Below are positions 17,077-25,017 of a stretch of DNA of 64,000 nucleotides, in pieces. The stretch spans positions 248,001-312,000 of the forward strand of contig NZ_FXEG02000005.1 of NCBI RefSeq assembly GCF_900176255.2. Direction: 5' to 3'. Source of the stretch: Mycobacterium ahvazicum. Its GTDB lineage: Bacteria > Actinomycetota > Actinomycetes > Mycobacteriales > Mycobacteriaceae. The translations under genes and the position numbers were made by a program. Position 1 is the stretch's first letter. Every line of letters starts with the position of its first letter. Under the pieces are notes generated by a model. That model searched no databases and was not told where the DNA came from. It saw only the letters and a program-made list of their open reading frames with translations.

Positions 17077-18933
17077 CTAATTTGTGCCCTGCGACAAGGC
17101 CTCACGATCGGCCAGGAATGGCATCGGCATCCAGCGCGCCGAGAACAATGCCTCCATCGCATCGCCGGGGACGGGCCTGGACAACAGGAACCCTTGCGCG
17201 CGGTGACACCCGTGCTGCATCAAAGTCAGTGCGGCAGCAGGGGTCTCGACTCCCTCGGCGACCACTTGCAAACCGAATGCCTCGGCGAGCCCGATGATGG
17301 CGCGCACGATGGCCAGGTCGCCGGCGTTGGTCCCCAGGTCGCGCACGAACCCGGCGTCGATCTTGAGCATGTCGACCGGCAGCTGCTTGAGGTGTGAGAG
17401 CACCGCATAGCCGGTGCCGAAGTCGTCGATCGCCAACTGCACCCCCACCTCTTTGAGCTCGGCGAGGGTATTGAAGGTCGCTTCGATGTCGTGCACGACG
17501 GCGCGCTCGGTGATCTCCAGGCACAACGATCCGGCGTCGATGCCGAACTCGTCGATCGTCTCGGCGACGCTGCGCACGAAGCCGCGGGTGATCAGTTGCA
17601 CGGGCGACACATTGATCCGCAGGGTGGCGCCCAGCCCCACGCCCTTGGCACGCCACCGGCCGAATTCGGCGCACGCGGTGCGCATCACCCAGCGGCCCAG
17701 CTCGCCGGCCAGGTTGGTCGATTCGGCGACGCCGATGAACGAGTCCGGCAACAGCATCCCCCAGATCGGGTGCCGCCAGCGGACCAGGGCCTCGGCTGCC
17801 ACCACCGCGCCGGTCCACAAGTCGACCTCGGGAAGGTAGTGCAGCAGTAGCGCTTCGCTGCCGATGTCGCCCTGCAGATGCAGCTCGATGTCGTTACGGA
17901 AGGCGCTTTTGAGCGACATGTCGTCGGTGAACACCGCGATCTGGTTGCCGCCGGCGCGCTTGGCGGTCAACACGGCCTCGTCCGCACGACGCAGCAGCGC
18001 GGTGCAGTTGTCACGCTCCGGCATGCCGACGGCCAGCCCGATGCTGACGGTGCGGCTGATCATGTGGCCGCCGATGGCAAGCCGCTCGCAGAGCATCTTC
18101 GACAGCCGCCGGGCGAACGACTCCGCGGTCTCCGGCGACATCGACTGCTCGGGCACGACGACGAACTCGTCGCCACCGAGCCGGGCGATCATGGCCTGGG
18201 TGCCGGCACAGACCTGGATGCGTTGCGCGAACACTCTGATGAACCAGTCACCGGCGGTGTGGCCCAGGTAGTCGTTGATCGGCTTGAGCCGATCGAGATC
18301 GAGATACAGCACCGCGACGGGCCCCGGCTTTCCGGCGGCAAGCCGTTCGGACAAGTGCGCGACCAGCGCCCGGCGGTTGTACAGGCCGGTCAGGTCGTCG
18401 TGCTCGGCCAGATAGCGAAGCTTCTCGGCGACAAGGCGCGCTTGCAGCTGGGCGAACAAGGCGGCGACGGCCTCGAGCGTGTTGATCTCGGTTTGCTTCC
18501 ACTTGCGGTCGCCGAACCTGACGAATCCGAGCACGCCGGTGGTCACCTCGCCCGACACCAGCGGGGCGGCCGCCACCGAGGGCGCGCTGGGTTGCGTGGG
18601 CCGCGTCAGCCAGCGCCACCGCGAACGCCGACCGCCCGATATCACCACCGGCTTCCTGCCCTGCTCGCACTCGGCGAGCAGGGGCTCGGCGTCGCTGTAG
18701 GGGACGAGGGCCGTCGCACCCTCATCCACGATCTCGGCGCGCGGCGGGAACTCCGCGACCAACACCGAGGCGTGCGACAACTCGTCGCGGTGCCGCAGAA
18801 AGCTTGCGTCCAGGCCGAATTGCTCGACCAGCCGCGCGAGGACTTTTTGGCTCACCTCGGTCGCCGTGGCCGCCGTGGCCTCCATCAGCGCAGTGGCCAC
18901 GGAGGCTACGACCAGGTCCAGGCTGCGCGGCAT
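17077..18933 (-). CDS. GAF-GGDEF-EAL c-di-GMP turnover protein (Rv1354c-like)
   Basis: 618 residues from the ATG at 18933, which has a perfect GGAGG five bases upstream; another in-frame ATG at 18957 lacks one. Order: GAF-like sensor (about 30-165), GGDEF domain with an intact GGDEF signature near residue 252, and EAL domain with intact EALVRW (near 379), ITERAV and DDFGTGYAVLSHLK. The inhibitory I-site RxxD upstream of GGDEF is absent (the position reads GTQA). It may therefore both make and hydrolyse c-di-GMP, without classical product inhibition. The architecture matches M. tuberculosis Rv1354c. Wedged between two paralogous lipoproteins beside an exopolysaccharide locus, it is a natural candidate regulator of that polymer. 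Confidence 0.88.
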   Translation of the reverse strand: MPRSLDLVVASVATALMEATAATATEVSQKVLARLVEQFGLDASFLRHRDELSHASVLVAEFPPRAEIVDEGATALVPYSDAEPLLAECEQGRKPVVISGGRRSRWRWLTRPTQPSAPSVAAAPLVSGEVTTGVLGFVRFGDRKWKQTEINTLEAVAALFAQLQARLVAEKLRYLAEHDDLTGLYNRRALVAHLSERLAAGKPGPVAVLYLDLDRLKPINDYLGHTAGDWFIRVFAQRIQVCAGTQAMIARLGGDEFVVVPEQSMSPETAESFARRLSKMLCERLAIGGHMISRTVSIGLAVGMPERDNCTALLRRADEAVLTAKRAGGNQIAVFTDDMSLKSAFRNDIELHLQGDIGSEALLLHYLPEVDLWTGAVVAAEALVRWRHPIWGMLLPDSFIGVAESTNLAGELGRWVMRTACAEFGRWRAKGVGLGATLRINVSPVQLITRGFVRSVAETIDEFGIDAGSLCLEITERAVVHDIEATFNTLAELKEVGVQLAIDDFGTGYAVLSHLKQLPVDMLKIDAGFVRDLGTNAGDLAIVRAIIGLAEAFGLQVVAEGVETPAAALTLMQHGCHRAQGFLLSRPVPGDAMEALFSARWMPMPFLADREALSQGTN

Positions 18934-19066
18934 GGAGACCTCCGATATGGGGCGCATGTCCCGGCCGAGCGGCCAGATTTGAGCAGGTCACGGAACGTAT
19001 TAGTTAGATAACCGTATCATGGGCGACGCATTTGCTCCGGGCTTACGCACGGCGTCGCGGGCGGTG

Positions 19067-20623
19067 TCAACCGTTGGTCGCGCTGGTGTTGTCGCGCGGG
19101 ATGTCAAGGGTCGCAATCGGGTACAGCCCGGAGCCGTCGCGTCCGTCGCGAGCCAGCGCCATCGGCGCGTAGTTGACCACGTGCGAGGCACCCGGCTTGT
19201 GTTGTTGCCAGTCCACCGAGGCACGCAGCGTGTAGTGCCCGGGCGCCAACCCGGACAGGTCGACATGCACGGTCTCGGTGGACGACGCCGGCACCGCCTC
19301 CTCGCGAGACGGGCTGGAATCGTCGTGCACCAATGTCTTCAGGTTGACCGTGGCGGGCAGGGTGCGAACCACCGCACCGGTGTAGTCGACCAGCTTGTAG
19401 TTGGGCGCCCACTGCTCGGTGGCGGCCGCCGCGCCGTAGTTCGTCCACTCCACCGAGATGGCCGCGACCTTGCCTTGAATCGATTGCGATCCCGGCTTCG
19501 CCTCGACCGAATACCGGTATCCGGCAGCGGCATTGGCCTGCGCCCACAACGCATACAGCTTGGGGTCCATCGCCGATGTCGAATCCCGGTCCGGGAAGTT
19601 CGCGCTCGCCGTCATCGACACGTGGTATTTGACGACGTCGTGCAAACCCTTCTCGTAGTACCCCTTCGAGTCGGCCCCACCCGGCAGGGAACACCATTGC
19701 GTGATCACCGGCGCGGAGCGCAGTCGCTGCTTGATCGCGTTGACGACCGCATCGTTGTTCCGGACGTACGGTGAGTCGCCGGACTCGGCCCAGGCGGGCA
19801 ACGGCGATGCGACGCCGAGGCAATCCGAGCGGATGCCGACCGGCGCGGACAGCTTCTTGGTGACGTCGTCGGAGAGCAGTTCGCGCACGATCTCCGCGTT
19901 CTGCGGCGCCACCACCAATTGCGTGTGACCGAAGGCGTTGACATTCGCCGCGACCAGCCGGTGGAGCGCCGCGCCGCCGATGCCCTGGTCGCGGAACTGG
20001 TTGTATCCGGCGAATTCGAAGACGGCCAGCCGCTCGTCGCCGTCGTAGCGGCGGCCGAGCGCGGCGACCAGCCGGCCGAATGCGTCGAGATAGCGCGGGT
20101 CGTCCCAGTTCGGCACCACTTGCGGCACCCCGGGGCTGTTCGGCGGCGGCGGGTAGCTGGTGGTCAGCGGCCGCGCCCATTCGGGGACGGCGATGCCGGT
20201 GCCGTTCGGATCGGGACTGTAGGCGTAGACGCGCAGGGCGAGCCGCATGTTGCGGCTGGCCAACTTGTTCAGCGCGTCGTCGATCGCGCTGAAGTCGAAC
20301 TTGCGGTCATCGGGAGCATCGGGCGGCAGCGTGGCCGGATCGGTGGGCTGCAACTGCCGCCACGAGATCTGCATGCTGGCGTCGTAGGAGGCCGGCCACG
20401 CCGGGTAGCGCTGTTGGGCGGGATTGCCTTGCGGGAAAAGCGGATTCATCAAGTCTTCGTACTGGCCGCGCAGCGGGTTCGGGATATCCGCAACGCTGGG
20501 TGGGATGGCCGGGCTGACCATGGCCGACAACGGCCCGGGGCTGTTGTGACCACCGCAGCCGCTCAACACGAGTACCGCGCAGGCGCCCACCGCCGCCACG
20601 CCTCGCCTCAGTGTCCGGACCAT
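19067..20623 (-). CDS. Secreted lipoprotein, DUF4832-like glycan-active candidate (copy 2)
   Basis: 518 residues from the ATG at 20623; the frame stays open upstream but without a signal peptide. Lipoprotein signal: MVRTLRRG, hydrophobic core, lipobox LSGC with Cys23. It shares with copy 1 NPLRGQYEDLM, PASYDASM, FDFSAIDDAL and the C-terminal QQHKPGASHVVNYAPM block. Copy 1 carries extra residues around its SSCCDTVYPSNTS region. Judged only by position (close to pabB), this copy may be the counterpart of M. tuberculosis Rv1006; that needs alignment. Probable extracytoplasmic carbohydrate-active or carbohydrate-binding protein. Confidence 0.7.
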   Translation of the reverse strand: MVRTLRRGVAAVGACAVLVLSGCGGHNSPGPLSAMVSPAIPPSVADIPNPLRGQYEDLMNPLFPQGNPAQQRYPAWPASYDASMQISWRQLQPTDPATLPPDAPDDRKFDFSAIDDALNKLASRNMRLALRVYAYSPDPNGTGIAVPEWARPLTTSYPPPPNSPGVPQVVPNWDDPRYLDAFGRLVAALGRRYDGDERLAVFEFAGYNQFRDQGIGGAALHRLVAANVNAFGHTQLVVAPQNAEIVRELLSDDVTKKLSAPVGIRSDCLGVASPLPAWAESGDSPYVRNNDAVVNAIKQRLRSAPVITQWCSLPGGADSKGYYEKGLHDVVKYHVSMTASANFPDRDSTSAMDPKLYALWAQANAAAGYRYSVEAKPGSQSIQGKVAAISVEWTNYGAAAATEQWAPNYKLVDYTGAVVRTLPATVNLKTLVHDDSSPSREEAVPASSTETVHVDLSGLAPGHYTLRASVDWQQHKPGASHVVNYAPMALARDGRDGSGLYPIATLDIPRDNTSATNG

Positions 20624-20719
20624 CGTTGCGATGCTAGAGGCAGGCGCGCCTCGGTGTGAGTGGCGGCTCCGCGCCTGCGGCCGGCATCGAGTGATACGGC
20701 TCACAATCGATGGCCGAAT

Positions 20720-20746
20720 TGTCACGCCCCGCGGTCCTGCGGTGTC
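20720..20746 (+). promoter_or_regulatory. Candidate ECF41-type promoter
   Basis: TGTCACG (20720-20726), exactly 16 bases, then TGTC (20743-20746). The published ECF41 consensus is TGTCACA-N16-CGTC, so there is one mismatch in each element with perfect spacing. It lies 39 bases ahead of the start codon of the FAD oxidoreductase, which is co-transcribed with an ECF41 sigma gene, giving an autoregulatory loop. Confidence 0.7.
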
Positions 20747-20785
20747 TCCAGGGCACAACTTTCGGAAGAGAATAGGGAGACAGCA

Positions 20786-21967
20786 ATGACCAACATCACT
20801 CGTGTCGTGGTCGTCGGCGGTGGATACGCCGGCACCCTGGCCGCCAATCGCCTGCGGCGGCGGCCGGACCTCGAGATCACGCTGGTGAATCCCCGCCCGG
20901 TCTTCGTCGAGCGAATTCGCTTGCACCAGCTGGTCGCCGACACCGGCGCCGCGACAGCCGACTACGGGTCGCTGCTGGGTGACGGAATCCAGTTGGTGGT
21001 CGACGCCGTCGAGCGGATCGACGCTCTTGCCCGCCGCCTGGAGCTGACGTCGGGCACCACGCTGGAGTACGACTACCTGATCTATGCCGTCGGCAGCACG
21101 GGCGCGGTGCCCGCGACACCCGGTGCCGCCGAGTTCGCCCATTCGGTCTGCGACCTGGAAAGCGCACAGCGGCTGCGCTACGCGCTGGCCGACCTGCCCC
21201 GCAATGCCGCGGTCACGGTGGTCGGCGGCGGGTTAACCGGCATCGAGACGGCTTCCGAGCTGGCCGAGCAGGGCCGCCCGGTGACCCTGGTCTGCGGTGG
21301 CACGCTGGGGGCGTCGCTGAGCGCGCGGGGCCGGCGGTCGGTGGCCAAGCAGCTGCGCCGGCTCGAGGTCACCATCTGCGAATCCGTCGCCGTGAGCGAG
21401 GTCCGCTGGGACAGCGTGGTGCTCAGCGACGGCGCGGTGCTGCCCAGCGCGGCGACGGTGTGGACGGCCGGGTTCGCCGTGCCGGATCTGGCCGCCCGCA
21501 GCGGCCTGCGCACCGACGAGCTGGGGCGGTTGCTCACCGACGAAACGTTGACCAGCGTCGACGATGCCCGCATTGTCGCCGCCGGCGACGCCGCCGCGCC
21601 CTCGGACCGGCCGCTGCGGATGAGCTGCCAGGCCGCCGAGCCGCTGGGCGCCCAGGCCGCCGAGACCGTGCTCGCCCGGATCGCCGGCGACACCCCCACG
21701 GCGCTCAACCAGGCGTTCGTCGGCCAGTGCATCAGCGTCGGCCGCACCCGCGGCACGCTGCAGTTCGCGCGCACCGACGACACCCCGGTGAACCTGGCCC
21801 TGGGCGGCCGCACCGCCGCCGCGATCAAGGAACGAATCTGCCGGGGCACGCTGTGGGCCATCCGGCGCGAGGCCGCCAAACCGGGCTCGTACTTCTGGCT
21901 CAAGGGCGGTGACCGGCCTTCGCACGCCACCGGGCACTCGGCCGGCGAGCAGGTCGCGATCAAATGA
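20786..21967 (+). CDS. FAD-dependent pyridine-nucleotide oxidoreductase (ECF41 partner)
   Basis: 393 residues from the ATG at 20786, with GGGAGA five bases upstream; an apparent longer frame would run through the promoter. NDH-2/AIF-like flavoprotein: FAD-binding VVVVGGGYAGTLAANRLR at the N-terminus, YDYLIYAVGS, second dinucleotide fold VTVVGGGLTGIETASELAE, and the FAD-contact IVAAGDAAAP. It overlaps the sigma gene by four bases (ATGA). Oxidoreductases are one of the three protein classes normally encoded beside ECF41 sigma factors and are their regulatory targets. The physiological electron acceptor is unknown. Confidence 0.85.
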   Translation: MTNITRVVVVGGGYAGTLAANRLRRRPDLEITLVNPRPVFVERIRLHQLVADTGAATADYGSLLGDGIQLVVDAVERIDALARRLELTSGTTLEYDYLIYAVGSTGAVPATPGAAEFAHSVCDLESAQRLRYALADLPRNAAVTVVGGGLTGIETASELAEQGRPVTLVCGGTLGASLSARGRRSVAKQLRRLEVTICESVAVSEVRWDSVVLSDGAVLPSAATVWTAGFAVPDLAARSGLRTDELGRLLTDETLTSVDDARIVAAGDAAAPSDRPLRMSCQAAEPLGAQAAETVLARIAGDTPTALNQAFVGQCISVGRTRGTLQFARTDDTPVNLALGGRTAAAIKERICRGTLWAIRREAAKPGSYFWLKGGDRPSHATGHSAGEQVAIK

Positions 21968-22857
21968 TCGCGACCGGTGAGCACGCGGAACGGTTCACGC
22001 TGCTGCGCCCGCTGCTGTTCACCATCGCCTACGAAATCCTCGGCTCGGCCACCGAGTCCGACGACGTCCTGCAGGACAGTTATCTGCGGTGGGCGGACGT
22101 CGACTTGTCGACCGTGCACGACACCAGGTCGTATCTGGCTGCGCTGGTGACTCGCCAGGCGCTCAACGCGTTGCGGGCCGGCGCCCGCCGCCGCGAGGAG
22201 TACGTCGGGCCGTGGCTGCCCGAGCCGTTGCTGCTCGACGACCAGGATCCGTCGACCGATGTCGTTCTGGCGGAATCGGTTTCGATGGCCATGCTGGTGC
22301 TGCTGGAAACGCTGAGCCCGGACGAGCGAGCGGTGTTCGTGCTGCGCGAGGTGTTCGGGTTCGACTATGGGGAGATCGCCGACGCGGTGGGCAAACCGGC
22401 GCCGACGGTCCGCCAGGTCGCGCACCGGGCCCGCGAGCACGTGCGGGCCCGGCGCAAGCGCTTCGACGCTGACCCGCAACGCAACGCCGAGATCACCGCG
22501 CAGTTCCTGGCCACCGCGGCCGGTGGCGACGTGGACGGGCTGATGGCGATGCTGGCGCCGGACGCCACCTGGATGGCCGACAGCGGCGGCAAGGTGTCCG
22601 CGGCCCGACGGCCGGTCGTCGGGGCCGACCGGGTGGCCCGCGCTGTCGCCGGGCTGATGCGCAAGGCCGCGGCCGTGCTGCGCGCGGAAATGGTGACGTG
22701 CAACAGCGCCCCGGCGGTGCTGCTGTATCTCGGCGACCACCTCGAGGGCGTGATCACCCTGGAGATCGCCGACGGTGTGATCACCAACTTCTACGTGATG
22801 CGCAACCCCGACAAGCTGGCCGCGGTGGCGACCGCCCGCGACATCAGCCGCGGCTGA
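21964..22857 (+). CDS. ECF41-group (SigJ-like) RNA polymerase sigma factor
   Basis: 297 residues. Sigma-70 region 2 lies at about 10-75 (LRPLLFTIAYEILGSATESDDVLQDSYLRW) and region 4 at about 110-165 (LSPDERAVFVLREVFGFDYGEIADAVG), followed by a SnoaL-like C-terminal extension. The ECF41 marker motifs are present: WLPEP near residue 84, a DSGGK segment in the place of DGGGR, and NPDKL near residue 281. In this group the fused C-terminal domain controls activity instead of an anti-sigma factor. M. tuberculosis SigJ has the same design. It is translationally coupled to the oxidoreductase and ends 49 bases before pabB. Confidence 0.92.
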   Translation: MIATGEHAERFTLLRPLLFTIAYEILGSATESDDVLQDSYLRWADVDLSTVHDTRSYLAALVTRQALNALRAGARRREEYVGPWLPEPLLLDDQDPSTDVVLAESVSMAMLVLLETLSPDERAVFVLREVFGFDYGEIADAVGKPAPTVRQVAHRAREHVRARRKRFDADPQRNAEITAQFLATAAGGDVDGLMAMLAPDATWMADSGGKVSAARRPVVGADRVARAVAGLMRKAAAVLRAEMVTCNSAPAVLLYLGDHLEGVITLEIADGVITNFYVMRNPDKLAAVATARDISRG

Positions 22858-22906
22858 GCCACGGCGGTCCGGGGCGGGAAAATTCACCTTCTGTCAAGCT
22901 AGGACA

Positions 22907-24160
22907 GTGCGCACTGACCGGCTCGGCAACCTCGGCGAGGCACCCGGTGTGCTGCGCGCGATCGGGGATGCCGCCCGCCGGCTGGGGTTGCCCCCGCCCG
23001 CGGCGCTGACTGGCGAGTGGTTCGGCGCGCTGGCGGTGATCGCGCCGAGCCTGGCGGTGCGGCCGGTGGATCCAGCGGATGCCTTCGCGGTTCAGCTGAG
23101 CTCGCAGGCCGACGAGTCGCCCGCGGTGGGCGGTGGCTGGGTCGGCTACCTGTCCTATCCGGACGCCGGTGCCGACGGGCGCCCGCATCGGATTCCCGAG
23201 GCCGCCGGCGGTTGGACGGACTGCGTGTTGCGCCGCGACCGGGACGGGTGGTGGTGGTACGAGAGCCTGTCCGGGGCGCCGATGCCGCAGTGGCTGACCG
23301 CCGCGCTGGCCGCGACCCCGGGGCCGGCGCGTGACTGCCGGATCGACTGGGACGTGGCCGACCGCGAGGCGCACCGCGGCGCGGTGCTGGCGTGCCTGGA
23401 GGCGATCCGCGCGGGCGAGGTCTATCAGGCGTGCGTGTGCACGCGGTTTACCGGGACCGTCACCGGGTCCTCGCTGGATTTCTTCGTCGACGGCGTCGCG
23501 CGCACCTCGCCGGCCCGCGCGGCCTACGTCGCGGGCCCCCGCGGTGCGGTGGCGTCGCTGTCGCCCGAGCTGTTTCTGCGCCGCCACGGCAACGCCGTGC
23601 TGTCGAGCCCGATCAAGGGCACCCTGCCGCTGGACGCCTGGCCGGCGGCGCTGCGCGCCTCACCGAAAGAGGTGGCCGAGAACATCATGATCGTGGACCT
23701 GGTTCGCAACGACCTGGGCCGGGTGGCGGTCACCGGCACCGTCAAGGTGCCCGAGCTGCTGGTCGTGCGGCGCGCGCCCGGTGTGTGGCACCTGGTGTCG
23801 ACGGTGTCGGCGCAGGTGCCCGTCGAGCTGCCCACGTCGGCGCTGCTGGACGCCGCCTTCCCGCCCGCCTCGGTCACCGGCACGCCCAAACATCGTGCCC
23901 GCCAGCTTATTTCGCAATGGGAATCGCATAGTCGCGGGATATATTGCGGCACAGTCGGTTTGGCATCGCCTATCGCGGGGTGTGAGCTCAACGTCGCGAT
24001 CCGCACCGTGGAGTTCGACGACGCTGGTACCGCGGTGCTGGGCGTCGGCGGTGGGATCACCGCCGATTCCAAACCTGACGCCGAATGGGCGGAATGCCTG
24101 CACAAGGCGGCACCGGTGGTCGGGGTGCCGTGCGCCGCGGCCGCGGCCGGCGTCGGTTAG
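22907..24160 (+). CDS. pabB: Aminodeoxychorismate synthase component I
   Basis: 417 residues from a GTG. It converts chorismate and ammonia to 4-amino-4-deoxychorismate, the first step toward p-aminobenzoate and folate. The chorismate-binding domain fills the C-terminal two thirds: GEVYQACVCTRF, SPELFLRR, SSPIKGTLP, ENIMIVDLVRNDLGRV (metal and substrate residues), SVTGTPKHRA and GIYCGTVG. Length and position match M. tuberculosis Rv1005c. No amidotransferase domain is present, so it needs a separate PabA/TrpG subunit. Convergent with rsmI, overlapping by four bases. Confidence 0.92.
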   Translation: MRTDRLGNLGEAPGVLRAIGDAARRLGLPPPAALTGEWFGALAVIAPSLAVRPVDPADAFAVQLSSQADESPAVGGGWVGYLSYPDAGADGRPHRIPEAAGGWTDCVLRRDRDGWWWYESLSGAPMPQWLTAALAATPGPARDCRIDWDVADREAHRGAVLACLEAIRAGEVYQACVCTRFTGTVTGSSLDFFVDGVARTSPARAAYVAGPRGAVASLSPELFLRRHGNAVLSSPIKGTLPLDAWPAALRASPKEVAENIMIVDLVRNDLGRVAVTGTVKVPELLVVRRAPGVWHLVSTVSAQVPVELPTSALLDAAFPPASVTGTPKHRARQLISQWESHSRGIYCGTVGLASPIAGCELNVAIRTVEFDDAGTAVLGVGGGITADSKPDAEWAECLHKAAPVVGVPCAAAAAGVG

Positions 24161-24993
24161 CCGGGGCGCGCTCTGAGCACCTCGTCGTACAGCTGTCGCG
24201 AGCGCACACCCGGATGCGCGGCGGCCACCTCGTTACAGGCGTCCTTGACGCGAACTCCGTCGGCGACGAGCTCCTGAACCCGGGCCACCAGCGCCGGCAC
24301 GTCGGCGGGCGGCGTCGCACCACCCAGCACGACGGTGATCTCACCGAGCACGCCGTCACCCGCCCAGGCCGCCAGCTCCTGCAGCGTTCCACGCACCACT
24401 TCCTCGTGCACCTTGGTCAGCTCCCGGCAGATCGCGGCGGGACGCGCACCGCCGAGCTGCTCGACGGCATCGCTCAGACACGCCGCCAGCCGGCGCGGCG
24501 ACTCGAAAAACACGCAGGTGCGCCGCTCGCCGGCCAGCGACGCCAGCCAGGTTTTGCGCGCCCCGCTCTTGCGTGGCGCGAAGCCCTCGAAGCAGAACTT
24601 CTCCGCGGGCAGACCCGACACGGCCAGCGCGGTCGTCACCGCCGACGGCCCGGGCAGGCAGGTGACCGGCACACCGGCGTCCACACACGCCGCGACTATC
24701 CGGTAGCCGGGGTCGCTGATCAGCGGCATTCCGGCGTCGCTGACCACCAGCACCGTCGCGCCGGCCTTGATCTCGTCGATCAGCGCGGGCACCCGGGTGG
24801 CCTCGACTTGATCGAACATGCTGACCACCTTGCCGGTGATCGCGACACCGAGCGCTTTGGCCAGCGTTCGCACCCGCCGGGTGTCCTCGGCGGCCACCAC
24901 ATCGGCCTCGCCGAGCGCCTTGATCAGCCGCGGCGAGGCATCCGACGGCTGGCCCAGCGGGGTCGCACCGAGCAACACGCGACCGTGAGACAT
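24157..24993 (-). CDS. rsmI: 16S rRNA (cytidine-1402 2'-O)-methyltransferase
   Basis: 278 residues from the ATG at 24993; the open frame further upstream is antisense to the neighbouring mannosyltransferase and is discarded. It methylates the ribose of C1402 in 16S rRNA using SAM. Family hallmarks: LGATPLGQPSDASPRL near the N-terminus, AAEDTRR, VLVVSDAGMPLISDPG, LPGPSAVTTALAVSGLP and FFESPRRL. It corresponds to Rv1003. Divergent from the O-mannosyltransferase with only 24 bases between start codons, so the two share a very short promoter region. Confidence 0.93.
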   Translation of the reverse strand: MSHGRVLLGATPLGQPSDASPRLIKALGEADVVAAEDTRRVRTLAKALGVAITGKVVSMFDQVEATRVPALIDEIKAGATVLVVSDAGMPLISDPGYRIVAACVDAGVPVTCLPGPSAVTTALAVSGLPAEKFCFEGFAPRKSGARKTWLASLAGERRTCVFFESPRRLAACLSDAVEQLGGARPAAICRELTKVHEEVVRGTLQELAAWAGDGVLGEITVVLGGATPPADVPALVARVQELVADGVRVKDACNEVAAAHPGVRSRQLYDEVLRARPG

Positions 24994-25017
24994 GACGGAC
25001 AGCCTACGATCGAGCTG

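Noticed and set aside
15361..17397. Long plus-strand open frame opposite the lipoprotein gene
   Set aside because: The minus strand encodes a protein with a signal peptide and a close paralogue; the plus-strand frame has no recognisable features.
21178..22887. 569-codon minus-strand frame across the oxidoreductase and sigma genes
   Set aside because: Both plus-strand products carry clear family motifs; the antisense frame is a GC-composition shadow.
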